Part shown: positions 9,222 through 17,706 of the stretch, piece after piece
How positions within the stretch are numbered: the first letter of the stretch is position 1
Layout of the letters: the number at the start of each line of letters is the position of its first letter
DNA from: a virus
DNA: 64,000 bases
Reading direction: 5' to 3' (one strand)
Virus record (IMG/VR): IMGVR_UViG_3300047089_000113
Span: 1 to 64,000 of that record
The notes under the pieces: model-generated
The model's database searches: none
The model's input: the letters and a program-made list of their open reading frames with translations, nothing else
What the model was told of the DNA's origin: nothing
Program-made: the position numbers and the translations under genes

Positions 9222-10187
9222 TTACGCCAGTGCAGCGAGCTGCTGGAACTCATAGATGATGGACGTCGAGCTGCCTTCGTCTACGGACAGGATGCCGGTC
9301 TGCGTGCCGTCCGTGACCTGCTTGAATTGCAGCGTCTGGGTGGTGTTGCGCAGGCTGGCCGGGATAGAGACGGAGAAGCCCCCGCTGATGCTGTGCCGAT
9401 ACGGCCCGGTGGCAGTCGGGATGGAGACCAGGGTCTGCGGCATGGCCAGGTTGGGCGCGGCGACCGAGGTGCCGAAGAACGGGTTGACGTAGCCGCGTGC
9501 CCAGCCGGACTGCCACAGCGCGTCGTTGATCTGCCAGTTGACCTGCATGATCGTGGCCCAGGACGGGATATAGACCTGCCAGTTGGAGGCGGGGGGCCAG
9601 ATCACGCCAGCCGTGCCCACGGTCCAGTTCCTTACCACGGTCTCCTGCGCGCCGATCACCTGGAGCACCCGCTGCGGCTGCGTCACGAAGCGCAGATCCT
9701 TGATGTACGCCTGCTGGACCGTCGAGCTGCTGGCTGGCATGTCGATCCGAGCCAGCGGGATGCCGGACTGGCCGCCGGGCATGGTGGTGGCGGTCGGGGA
9801 CACCCCGGAGATCACGCGGGGGAAGATGATCTGGCCGCTGGCCGGGTTGCCCCAGGGGCTGCCGCTCCAGGTCGGGTCCTCGGCCCGTGCCACGATCAGG
9901 TCCGAGCGGATAGTGCCGGTGGTGGCCGCGATGGTCAGCGACGTGTCGTTGCCGACGTTGTACCCGTAGTAGCTGCCCTGGTAGGGCGTCTCGACGCCGA
10001 GGATCACGCAGGCCCCGCCCGCGATCACGATGCCCGCCGTGGCCGTGGGCGTGGTCGCGGTGACCGCCAGGTCGAGATGGCCGATGATGCCCTGCGCGCC
10101 CGCCGTGGAGGACTGGAGCATCAGCCGCAGGAAGTTGCCGGACTCGGTGTTGCCATCGACCGCGTAGACCGCGTTCTGGAAGGTCAT
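9222..10187 (-). CDS. Minor tail / upper baseplate protein (321 aa)
   Basis: 321 aa starting MTFQNAVYAVDG at the ATG at 10187, which overlaps the stop of the upstream gene as ATGA. The same frame is open further upstream but that part is shadow coding. The N-terminal half contains a HLDLAVTATTPTATAGIVIAGG segment and a YYGYNVGNDTSLTIA segment. The C-terminal half (FFGTSVAAPNLAMPQTLVSI, YRHSISGGFSVSIP) is beta-rich. It follows the distal tail protein, where actinophages usually encode upper minor tail proteins that attach the fibres. No enzymatic motif seen. Confidence 0.7.
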   Translation of the reverse strand: MTFQNAVYAVDGNTESGNFLRLMLQSSTAGAQGIIGHLDLAVTATTPTATAGIVIAGGACVILGVETPYQGSYYGYNVGNDTSLTIAATTGTIRSDLIVARAEDPTWSGSPWGNPASGQIIFPRVISGVSPTATTMPGGQSGIPLARIDMPASSSTVQQAYIKDLRFVTQPQRVLQVIGAQETVVRNWTVGTAGVIWPPASNWQVYIPSWATIMQVNWQINDALWQSGWARGYVNPFFGTSVAAPNLAMPQTLVSIPTATGPYRHSISGGFSVSIPASLRNTTQTLQFKQVTDGTQTGILSVDEGSSTSIIYEFQQLAALA

Positions 10188-11104
10188 GCCGAGCCTCCGA
10201 TTGCCAGCGTGGCGTTGCGCCAGGTGATCACGCAGGTGGCCTGGCCGGTGCTGTCCTGGCCGGTGAATCTCACGACGGTTGACCCCGGCTGCGCCTGCAT
10301 GCTGATCATCGGGCTGCCGGTGAGCAGGCCCGCCACGCTGCTCGTGTTCAGGATGGCCGTCCGAGCCCACGGGCGGGTGTCGATCACCAGCGTGTCCGTG
10401 GCCTTCATGACGCCGTTGTACCCGATCGAGACCGGCGTGTTGACGAAGACCAGGCCGGGGTAGCTGATCGGCCCGGTGATGGTGATCACCGGCCAGGTCG
10501 GCAGCGAGCCGGTGTTGACGATCGCGTTCTGCTGGAAGATGTTGCTGGCGGCGAGCTGGTACGGCGGGGTCAGCGGCGGCGTGATCGTGCCGAAGAAGCT
10601 CGGCCGCTGGGTGAGGTTCAGCACAGTCGGGATGTCGGAGTACCAGATGGTGTCGGCCGCCTGGAACTGGGCGGTGAACGGCACCACGCCCTGGTAGACC
10701 ATGCCGTAGGTGGGCACGATCTTCCGGCCGCGCCCGTAGCAGCGCCGGACCACGTTGCTGCCGGGGTAGTAGCCCCGCAGCACCTGCACCGTGTTGTCCG
10801 TCAGCCGCACACTGGGATCGTTCCAGGCACCCGCCAGCGCCGAGTAGGCGTCCATGGCCAGCGCCCCCTGGGCTGGCGAGGTGAGCGCGTAGCCGGTCTG
10901 GGTGATCACCATGCCGGGCAGCGTGTCGATGCCGAACAGCGTCCCGTCGTGCCCGGTAACCGCCTGGTCCTGGACCACCAGCGAGCCGGTGTCGGTGGCG
11001 GTGTTCTGGATCTGGATCGAGCTGGCCCCGCGCCCGTAGACGTAGCCCGGCCCGCCTTCCCGGCCGATGCTGTACTGGCCCACGGCCAGGGTCGGGTCAG
11101 CCAC
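10184..11104 (-). CDS. Distal tail protein (Dit-like, siphovirus tail component)
   Basis: 306 aa with a GTG start at 11104, overlapping the tape measure stop by 8 nt. The gene immediately after the tape measure is classically the distal tail protein that builds the hub ring between tube and tip. The sequence agrees: an N-terminal half with DAYSALAGAWNDPSVRL and GYYPGSNVVRRCYGRGRKIVP, a FTAQFQAADTIWYSD strand typical of siphovirus tail component proteins, and a C-terminal galectin-like beta section (VITITGPISYPGLVFVNT). Function is inferred by synteny plus this pattern. Confidence 0.8.
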   Translation of the reverse strand: MADPTLAVGQYSIGREGGPGYVYGRGASSIQIQNTATDTGSLVVQDQAVTGHDGTLFGIDTLPGMVITQTGYALTSPAQGALAMDAYSALAGAWNDPSVRLTDNTVQVLRGYYPGSNVVRRCYGRGRKIVPTYGMVYQGVVPFTAQFQAADTIWYSDIPTVLNLTQRPSFFGTITPPLTPPYQLAASNIFQQNAIVNTGSLPTWPVITITGPISYPGLVFVNTPVSIGYNGVMKATDTLVIDTRPWARTAILNTSSVAGLLTGSPMISMQAQPGSTVVRFTGQDSTGQATCVITWRNATLAIGGSA

Positions 11105-14100
11105 CGGGGAGCACCCCCGCGAAGCCCTGCTGCTGGGCGACCTTCAGCCAGAAGGTCAGCTCAGACAGCGCGCGGGCGACTGTCTGCCCTTCCGGGAGCT
11201 GGATGTGCACGTTCCCTATCATCGCCCCGCCTGACGGACCCCCGCCAGGACCGGCAGGCGATACCCACTCCCGGCCGTTCTCCCCGAACACGTAGCTCTG
11301 CCCCGACATGCCGAAGCCGATCACCGGCTCGTTGATCGGCCCGCCGTCGCCGTACCAGTTGTTGGCCCGGTGGAAGGCCCACGCGCTGTTCGGGTCGTGG
11401 AAGTTCCTGCTCTGGGAGATGTATTTCATCATGAGCTGGAGCTGGGTGTACGGGTTGGAGGTCTTGGTCCCGCCGACCGCCGCCCAGGTGGAGTCAAGGA
11501 ACTGCCCGAGGCCGAACGCGGTGGACGTCGGGTTCTGGGCCAGCGGGTTCCACCCCGCCTCGGACATCTCCAGGGCGTTGAACGACGGCCACTGGCTGCC
11601 CCAGCCGTAGGCGGCGAGCAGCTTCTTGGCGAACGCCTGGATCGGCCCCTTGGCGGCCACGTTCGGCATCCCGCTCTGCTGCTGGCTGGCGAACGACTTC
11701 ACGCCCTTGACCAGGAAGTTCATCGTGTCCTTGATCAGCTTGCCGGGCAGCCCCAGCAGCAGGTTGGCGAGGTCGCCGCCCGCCCCGCCCTTCGTCGCGG
11801 GGAACAGCGCGGACATCGCCCGGCCAGCGCCCCCGGTGTCGCCGTGCGCGAGGTCGATGGCCACCTTGGCGAGGTTCCCCAGCCCGCCGAAGATGTCCTT
11901 CAGGGTGCGGATGATGAAGCCGATGCCTGACGTGCCGCCCTGGATCGGACCCTTGCCGAGGATGCCGCGCGGCCCGCCGAGAGAGCCGATCAGGTCAGAC
12001 GCGGCCTTGCCCCAGGCGGTCGGGTAGAGCCCTGGGTCACCGTGCTTCTGCCCGGCCGCAGCCTGGCCTGCTGCCGCTGCCGCCGTCTTGCCGGTGCCTG
12101 GCGGCGCGGCCCAGCCGACCTCGATACCGGACGGCCCGCCGAGCGCGTCCGCGATGTACTGGCCAGCCGAGACCCCGGCCCCTACGTGAATGCCCCGGTT
12201 GAGCAGCGGCATGATGTCTTCGGCGTAGAACCAGTAGCCGCTGCCGTAGGGCGGGCTGAGCCGCAGCCCGAGGAACGTGCCGCCCGGCCAGCCGCTGTTC
12301 CACAGGTTGGTGATCGTGCCTGAGCCGATCGCGTACAGCGGCCCGGACCCGCCGTAGTCAACGCCCATGTCGATCCGCTCGGGCTTCAGCCCTGGGCCGA
12401 TCGGGTTGACCAGCCCGCCGCTGGCGTAGCCCGGCACGCCGAGAGCGGCCAGCGCCGGGGCCAGGATGCGGGAGTGCAAGGCGGACAGGACGGTCTCATT
12501 GCGGCTGACCCGGACCACCACGTCATCGGCGGTGTCACTGGTGCCTGCCGTGATCTTCCCGCCAGCCGCCAGCCCTTGCAGCGTCTTGATGGCCCCGGCC
12601 AGGGGGTTCTTGCCCAGCACGAAGTTCGTGATGGTGTCGATGCCCTTGAATAGCGGCACGATCGTGGCGTTGGCCACGGTCCTGATCGGCCCGGAGATCT
12701 TGGCCCTGATGAAGTCCCAGGCATTGCCGATCAGCGTTACGGCTGAGCTGAAAGTGTTGGGAAGGGTCTTAGTAAACCAGTTAGATACGGGGGTGATAAA
12801 GTGCTGGCTGATCCAGTTCTTGACGGAGTTAAACCGGTCCCCGATACCGCCGCCCAGCCGGATCAGCGCGCCGATCGTGTTGTTGTAGATGACATCCCAG
12901 GCGTGCGCGATGTCATGGCGGATGCCGTCGAACTTGCTGGCGGTGCTGTGCCGGATGTTGTCGAACCACGCGGCCACGTCGTGCGCGCCGCGCTCGGCCC
13001 GGCCGATCGTGTTGTTCCACACCATGTCCCAGATATGGGCAACCTCGTGCCGCATGCCGTCGAAAATGACCGCAGCCTCGTGCGTGACGGAATTGAACTG
13101 AGTCTCGATGTTGTGCGCGAAACGGATAGCCGCACCGATCGTGTACCCGAACAAGTCATCAAAGATGTGCATGACTTCATGTCGCGCCCCGTCGAAAATG
13201 ACCGCGATCTGGTGCCGCACCGAGTCAAACTGCGTCTCCACGTTGTGGCCGAACCGGATGGCCACGCCGATCGTATATCCGAACATGTCATCGAAGATGT
13301 GCATGGTCTCGTGACGCATGCCATCCCAGATGTTCGCGGCCTCGTGGCGGATCATGTCGAAAATGTGGGCGATCTGGTGGTGGAACTGGGTGACCAGCCC
13401 GGTGACCAGGCCGATAGCCGCTCCCGCCGCGATCCCCCACGGGCCGAACATCGCCCCGGCCGCCGCGCCGGATGCCACGTCTACCCCGACCTGGCCCCAC
13501 TTCTGGCCGGTAGTGCCCGGCCTCGTGGTCGCGCCGACGATGGCCGAACCACCGGCAAAGACGCCTGCGCCGAGAGCCGCCCCGCCGACACCCTTGCCTG
13601 CGAGACTTCCCAGCCTGCTCAGCCGCCCGCCCTTGCCTGCCGCACCCGCAGCACCGCCCGCCGCGCCCGCCGCGCCGCCCTCGGTCGCGGCACCGACCAT
13701 CGTGTCAGCGGCGATCTGCATCTTCGTGGAGGCGGTCACCATCGTGTCGGCGGCGGTCTGCATCGGGGTCGAGCCGCCGATGTTGATCGCGCCGCCGGTC
13801 ATCCACTTCAGCAGCGCCGCGCCGCCCTTGCCGACCAGGTTCACCGCGAAGCTGATGACCTTGGTCCCGCCGGGCAGCTTGGCCAGGATCAGCGCCGCCC
13901 CGGCAATCGCGGCCAGCGGCCCGGCTACCCCCGGCGGCAGCTTGGCGACCAGGTTCAGGAAGGTGGTGAGGACTTGCAGCTCAATCAGGCCCCCGGAGGT
14001 CAGCCCCGGTGCCAGCGCCTTCAGCGCCCCGCCGATGGACTCGATGAACCGGCCGACCGTGGGTCCGTTCTCCTTGAACCACTTCAGGAAGTTGGCGACG

Positions 14101-15116
14101 TCGGTGCGGGCCTTGCCCGAGACCGCCCACGCCTCGAACTTGTCGGCCAGGTGGCCGACGCCGCGCGCAGCGCCCTCGATCAGCGGGGCGAACAGGGGCA
14201 GCAGGACCATCAGCCCGTGCAGGACAGCCAGGATCGACCGCCCGGCCTCACCGACCACCAGTGACCCGGTGCCCGCGATGAAGTTGCGGAATCCGGTGAA
14301 GGCCGGGGAGTTGACCAGCACGTCGAACTGCTTGCCGAGCGAGCCGATCACCCCGGAGACCGCGACGACGATCGGGTGCAGCTTGGTCATCATGGACGTG
14401 ATCGCGGACAGCCACGGGGTCAGCGCCCCGGCCACCACCGGGGTCTCGGCCTTCTTGACCTTCTCCCAGTTCTCGGCCATCTTCCCGAGCTGCTGCGACA
14501 GAGCCCGCTGGGCCGGGGACATATCCGTGTACGCCTTGGCGATGGCCTGCTGCTGAGCCGCGTACGCCTTGGACGGGGAGACGCCGTTGGCGATGGCCTG
14601 GTTGTAGGCGTCCTGGGCCTTCTGTACCGCCTGCTCGGCCTTCAGCGCGTCGGATAGGACCGGCTTGGCGATGGCCCCGAACGCGGCCAGCGCCCCGCCA
14701 GCGGCGGCGAACGCGCCAGCCCCGGCGATCCCCGCACCCAGGCCGACGCCGCCCAGGACAGCGGCAGCCGGGATAGCCGCCAGCCCGGCTCCGATGAGCG
14801 GGCTGACGCCCTTCATGCTGGTGGCGACCCGGCCCCCGGCGCTCTTGGGGTTGAACAGGCCGGACAGCGAGCCGAGCACCGAGCCCTGCGGCGAGTTACG
14901 CGCCCGCTGCGTTGCTTCCCGCGTGATCTGCTGGTCGAACCGGGAGAACTGCTGGCGGGCCTCGTTGAACGCGGAGCTGTCCAGCACCGGGACGATCTTG
15001 ACCTCGTGCTTGGCGTCCTCGAACCGCTTGACCCTGGCCTCGGCCTCGGTCAGCTTGCGGTCGAACTCGGTCAGCGTGACGTCGAGATGAGCCTGGATGG
15101 CACCGGCATCAAACAC
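11097..15116 (-). CDS. Tape measure protein (1339 aa) with lytic transglycosylase-like domain
   Basis: 1339 aa, GTG start at 15116 overlapping the end of the chaperone -1 frame. Residues 1-60 are charged coil; about 110-160 and 450-560 are Gly/Ala-rich hydrophobic segments typical of tape measures. Residues about 572-745 are a tandem repeat of roughly 44 aa. Residues about 910-1005 resemble an M23 peptidase fold (MGVDYGG, WFYAEDI, SGIEVGWA) but the usual zinc-binding His residues are not in place. Residues about 1150-1260 match a soluble lytic transglycosylase (LEMSEAGWNP with catalytic-type Glu near 1184, AFGLGQFLDSTW). It sets tail length, perhaps around 200 nm by the usual length rule, and probably opens the cell wall during DNA ejection. 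Confidence 0.93.
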   Translation of the reverse strand: MFDAGAIQAHLDVTLTEFDRKLTEAEARVKRFEDAKHEVKIVPVLDSSAFNEARQQFSRFDQQITREATQRARNSPQGSVLGSLSGLFNPKSAGGRVATSMKGVSPLIGAGLAAIPAAAVLGGVGLGAGIAGAGAFAAAGGALAAFGAIAKPVLSDALKAEQAVQKAQDAYNQAIANGVSPSKAYAAQQQAIAKAYTDMSPAQRALSQQLGKMAENWEKVKKAETPVVAGALTPWLSAITSMMTKLHPIVVAVSGVIGSLGKQFDVLVNSPAFTGFRNFIAGTGSLVVGEAGRSILAVLHGLMVLLPLFAPLIEGAARGVGHLADKFEAWAVSGKARTDVANFLKWFKENGPTVGRFIESIGGALKALAPGLTSGGLIELQVLTTFLNLVAKLPPGVAGPLAAIAGAALILAKLPGGTKVISFAVNLVGKGGAALLKWMTGGAINIGGSTPMQTAADTMVTASTKMQIAADTMVGAATEGGAAGAAGGAAGAAGKGGRLSRLGSLAGKGVGGAALGAGVFAGGSAIVGATTRPGTTGQKWGQVGVDVASGAAAGAMFGPWGIAAGAAIGLVTGLVTQFHHQIAHIFDMIRHEAANIWDGMRHETMHIFDDMFGYTIGVAIRFGHNVETQFDSVRHQIAVIFDGARHEVMHIFDDLFGYTIGAAIRFAHNIETQFNSVTHEAAVIFDGMRHEVAHIWDMVWNNTIGRAERGAHDVAAWFDNIRHSTASKFDGIRHDIAHAWDVIYNNTIGALIRLGGGIGDRFNSVKNWISQHFITPVSNWFTKTLPNTFSSAVTLIGNAWDFIRAKISGPIRTVANATIVPLFKGIDTITNFVLGKNPLAGAIKTLQGLAAGGKITAGTSDTADDVVVRVSRNETVLSALHSRILAPALAALGVPGYASGGLVNPIGPGLKPERIDMGVDYGGSGPLYAIGSGTITNLWNSGWPGGTFLGLRLSPPYGSGYWFYAEDIMPLLNRGIHVGAGVSAGQYIADALGGPSGIEVGWAAPPGTGKTAAAAAGQAAAGQKHGDPGLYPTAWGKAASDLIGSLGGPRGILGKGPIQGGTSGIGFIIRTLKDIFGGLGNLAKVAIDLAHGDTGGAGRAMSALFPATKGGAGGDLANLLLGLPGKLIKDTMNFLVKGVKSFASQQQSGMPNVAAKGPIQAFAKKLLAAYGWGSQWPSFNALEMSEAGWNPLAQNPTSTAFGLGQFLDSTWAAVGGTKTSNPYTQLQLMMKYISQSRNFHDPNSAWAFHRANNWYGDGGPINEPVIGFGMSGQSYVFGENGREWVSPAGPGGGPSGGAMIGNVHIQLPEGQTVARALSELTFWLKVAQQQGFAGVLPGG
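12880..13400 (-). repeat. Tandem repeat inside the tape measure gene (about 44-aa units)
   Basis: Four to five units built on the pattern QFDSVRHQIAVIFDGARHEV, then MHIFDDLFGYTIGAAIRFAH, with a recurring RHE/RHD and TIG core. Two central copies are nearly identical in protein and similar in DNA, while flanking copies have diverged (FDNIRHSTASKFDGIRHDIA). Helical repeats of this kind are common in tape measures and provide length. Confidence 0.85.
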
Positions 15117-15461
15117 CAGGCTCGCCTCCCTCTTGCTGCCGCCTGGCCCGGTCTGCCTCCAGCTCGGCCCGGAACGCCGTCAGGTCGAACACTCTCTGTC
15201 CCATGTCCACGTTCTCGCGGATCTGCGGCCCGGACACTCCGGGAGTCAGCTCGCCAGCCTCGGGCTCCCTCCAGGTGAACGGGACTGTCTCGTCTTCAGC
15301 CAGCCCTTGCAGGTAGGTCTTCTGTATGTCCCAGGACAGCTCGTCCCATTGGCCCGGAAGCAGGTCCAGGTAGCGCTTGACGGTGTAGAGGATTACCCTG
15401 CGCGCCCGACTGGCAGGCTCCTGACCTCCGCGTTCCCACCTGGACTCACGGGTTCCGGGGA
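15109..15461 (-). CDS. Tail assembly chaperone, -1 frameshift extension
   Basis: No good start codon of its own. In the -1 frame relative to the upstream chaperone gene there is a continuous coding-like sequence (SRWERGGQEPASRARRVI, LYTVKRYLDLLPGQWDELSW, VFDLTAFRAELEADRA) ending at the TGA at 15111-15109, just inside the tape measure start. The distance from the chaperone ATG (15827) to this stop is 719 nt, which becomes 240 whole codons after one base is re-read, exactly what a -1 shift needs. The slip site is not obvious: TCCCCGG (15461-15455) and GGTGGGAAC (15440-15432) are the candidates inside the overlap. Programmed frameshifting producing the longer chaperone is a conserved feature of siphovirus tail operons. 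Confidence 0.75.
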
Positions 15462-15827
15462 CATCACTTCCTGCTGGAGCCAGGAGAAGAAGATGTTGCG
15501 GACCCGCATCGGGAGCTGATGGATGCTCTCAGCGGTCGGCGTGCCCGAGCACAGCCTGGAGTAGACCTCGCACATCTTGCCCATCTGCTTGATGGCGACC
15601 TCGGGGTCCGTGTCCTCCAGCGCGGCCATGATGTCCACCGGGTCGCTGTCCTCGCTGATGCCCTCGGTCACCGAGTCCCGAGCTTCCTTGATCACGTCCT
15701 TCAGGCCGGTGAAGAACTCCGCGATCTGGGTGTCGGTGGGCTCGGGGATGGTCCCCTTCGCGGCCACGTACGGGTTGAAATCCCAGTCCAGCGCCTCGAC
15801 TACGCCCTGCGCCTTGAAAGCTGGCAT
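15393..15827 (-). CDS. Tail assembly chaperone (short form, 144 aa)
   Basis: 144 aa acidic helical protein placed between the tail tube gene and the tape measure, the standard location for the tail assembly chaperone that coats the tape measure during tube polymerisation. The central region (IAEFFTGLKDVIKEARDS, DPEVAIKQMGKMCEVYSRLCSG) is helical, and the C-terminus (FFSWLQQEVMSPEPVS) is where the -1 frame takes over. The last ~15 codons overlap the downstream frame. Assignment is by synteny and the frameshift arrangement. Confidence 0.85.
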   Translation of the reverse strand: MPAFKAQGVVEALDWDFNPYVAAKGTIPEPTDTQIAEFFTGLKDVIKEARDSVTEGISEDSDPVDIMAALEDTDPEVAIKQMGKMCEVYSRLCSGTPTAESIHQLPMRVRNIFFSWLQQEVMSPEPVSPGGNAEVRSLPVGRAG

Positions 15828-15838
15828 GCATCGACCTC

Positions 15839-16447
15839 CTAGCTCGTGGCGATGGCCGTGAGGTCAGTCCACGTGATCTGGTTGAACGCGCAGATGGTGT
15901 TCAGCGTCAGCGGGTACAGCCGCTGCTGCGCCGCCCGCCGGTAGGCCGTCTGCACCTGGCCCGCGCTCATCACCTGCGGGATGTTCAGCACCCGCGCGTA
16001 GCCGAGCTGGTTGCGGCCGACCAGCGCGCAGGCCATCGCCTGGAAGTTGGTGCTCAGCGTCAGCACCGACTTGCCGGGCTGGCCCGCTCCCGCCGGGGTG
16101 ACCGCGATCGAGCCGCCGTTGCCCCAGGCCAGGTTGACGTTGAACAGCGTTTCCTCGGACAGCGAGCAGGTCACCTGGAGCGTGGCCGTGCTGACCACCG
16201 TGGCGATCGGAGTCGGCTGTTCCTCGATGTTCAGGTCTTGCGTGCTCGGGTTGAAGGTGACCGTCACGCCAGCCTCGGTGGCCCCGACGTAGGCCCAGCC
16301 GAGCCCGGTCCAGGCCGAGGCCACGCCCAGGTTCTGGTCGCTCGGCATGGCTGTGCCGACCGTCGCGGTGAACAAGATCCCGACGCCGTACAGGACGTTG
16401 GTCGTCGTGTAGTTCGGCGCAGAGTAGACAAGCGGAGGCCCGGCCAT
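15839..16447 (-). CDS. Major tail protein (tail tube subunit)
   Basis: 202 aa, upstream of the chaperone pair. All-beta composition with strands such as VGILFTATVGTAMP and EAGVTVTFNPSTQDLNIEEQ. The phrase DLNIEEQPTPIATVVSTATLQVTCSL is characteristic of actinophage tube proteins (substrate-adding strand followed by an EEQ/PI motif and a strand ending in hydrophobic and acidic residues). C-terminal NQITWTDLTAIA is also tube-like. It would form the stacked hexameric rings of the tail tube. Confidence 0.85.
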   Translation of the reverse strand: MAGPPLVYSAPNYTTTNVLYGVGILFTATVGTAMPSDQNLGVASAWTGLGWAYVGATEAGVTVTFNPSTQDLNIEEQPTPIATVVSTATLQVTCSLSEETLFNVNLAWGNGGSIAVTPAGAGQPGKSVLTLSTNFQAMACALVGRNQLGYARVLNIPQVMSAGQVQTAYRRAAQQRLYPLTLNTICAFNQITWTDLTAIATS

Positions 16448-16450
16448 GGC

Positions 16451-16786
16451 TTAGCCTTCTTCCTGCGTCAAGGTGACGCCCGAGTTGGCCGCGCCCTCCA
16501 TCAGGGCAGCGACGGAGCTGGATGGGACATCGGTGTACTCGGTGCCCACGACGATATGGCCAAGCACGAAGGCGACGTGCGGGTCCTCGACCTTCATCTT
16601 CACCGTGGCACCCGACCTGGCTGCGGCCCGCAGCTCGGCAAGCTGGCTCTCCAGGTCAGCCACCTGGGTTGACAGATCCTCCGCTGGCGCTGCCGGTGCA
16701 GGCGCTGCCGGTGCAGTCATGTCCGGTACAGGCGCATCCGGGTCAGCCGGAATAGCGGGGATGACCTCTGTCGGCGCATCTGCCAT
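16451..16786 (-). CDS. Small structural protein with Ala/Pro-rich N-terminus and coiled coil
   Basis: 111 aa. Residues 1-40 are Ala/Pro/Asp-rich (PADPDAPVPDMTAPAAPAP), residues 40-58 a short heptad coil (LSTQVADLESQLAELRAAA), and residues 60-111 a compact beta-like domain (VKMKVEDPHVAFVLGHIVVG). It sits between the tail tube gene and a connector-region gene and so may be a tail-terminator partner or tube-associated protein, but I do not recognise the family. Confidence 0.6.
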   Translation of the reverse strand: MADAPTEVIPAIPADPDAPVPDMTAPAAPAPAAPAEDLSTQVADLESQLAELRAAARSGATVKMKVEDPHVAFVLGHIVVGTEYTDVPSSSVAALMEGAANSGVTLTQEEG

Positions 16787-16799
16787 CAGTTTCTTCCTC

Positions 16800-17282
16800 T
16801 CACGGCTGGACCGGGATGAGCGAGTAGGCGCGCAGCGCTAGCGTGGTCGTCGTGGTGAAGTCCACGACCACGCAGCCCTGCGCGGCGGTGGTGAGCGCCT
16901 GGGTGTTGATCGCGCCCGCGTAGGTGACCTGCGCCGGGGCCTGCTGGTTGTAGGTGAGCGGCGACCACGGCCCCAGCCAGCCCACGGTGTTGGCCGCGAT
17001 CGTCCCGGCGATGGCAGTACCGGCGGCGACCTGGCCGGTGTTGCCGATCAGGTCCCCGACGAGCACCTGGAACGCGCCAGCGGGGGTGGCCCCGCAGGCG
17101 AAGCCGAGGATGACCTGGCCGTTGTTCGGGACCTGCACGCCGAGCTGGCCAGCCCACGCGGTGATCGCGCTCGGGCTGCCCAGGTCGTAGCCGGGCGTGG
17201 TGGCGACGATGAACAGGCCCGGCCCGGACGGGTTGAGGTTCAGCGGAATCGGCTGAAGGGTAACGCGGGGTCCGGCAGGCAT
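16800..17282 (-). CDS. Structural protein of the connector/tail region (160 aa), function unknown
   Basis: 160 aa, beta-rich, Gly/Ala/Thr-rich (VILGFACGATPAGAFQVLVG, TAIAGTIAANTVGWLGPW). Neighbours are the tail-completion-like gene upstream and the small coiled protein downstream, two bases from the former. No enzyme motif. Possibly a tail sheath-like or decoration module of the tube, but this is only context. Confidence 0.6.
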   Translation of the reverse strand: MPAGPRVTLQPIPLNLNPSGPGLFIVATTPGYDLGSPSAITAWAGQLGVQVPNNGQVILGFACGATPAGAFQVLVGDLIGNTGQVAAGTAIAGTIAANTVGWLGPWSPLTYNQQAPAQVTYAGAINTQALTTAAQGCVVVDFTTTTTLALRAYSLIPVQP

Positions 17283-17283
17283 C

Positions 17284-17706
17284 TCACACTCCAGCTATCA
17301 CGATGTAGGAACAGGTGAACTCATGCCGCAGGTCATTCGGGTCGAGCGGCAGCGGCGTCGGCGGGCTCCCGGCCCGGTTCGCGGCCAGCACCCGCACGCC
17401 GTCCACGGTCAGCGGGTACGGCGCTCCCAGCAGCATCTGGTCCAGCCGCAGTGCCATGATCTCGGGCTCGTAGGGCTCATCGGTGGGTCCGCGCACGCGG
17501 GCCTGGAAGGACCAGGCGTCGGTGGCCGCTTCCTCGGTGGTGAAGCCCGGCCCGCCGGTAGCGGTGATGAACACCGCCCGGTCAGGCTCGGTCAGGATCT
17601 CGATGCCGGGATACAGCGGGTAACCCAGCTCCTGCGCCCCGTCCCAGCCCATGGCAGTGAGCAGGTCGATCACGACCTTGGTCATGGCGACAGTCGGCGT
17701 GCTCAT
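17284..17706 (-). CDS. Tail completion / minor capsid-like protein
   Basis: 140 aa using the ATG at 17706 that overlaps the previous stop as ATGA; the longer frame upstream is shadow. Content (VVIDLLTAMGWDGAQELGYPLYPGIEIL, RAVFITATGGPGF, WSFQARVRG, ALRLDQMLLG) fits the tail-terminator family in which a protein of about 130-140 aa with an YxxxxRVRG-type strand caps the tail tube and joins it to the head. Position (third connector gene before tube) agrees. Confidence 0.75.
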   Translation of the reverse strand: MSTPTVAMTKVVIDLLTAMGWDGAQELGYPLYPGIEILTEPDRAVFITATGGPGFTTEEAATDAWSFQARVRGPTDEPYEPEIMALRLDQMLLGAPYPLTVDGVRVLAANRAGSPPTPLPLDPNDLRHEFTCSYIVIAGV

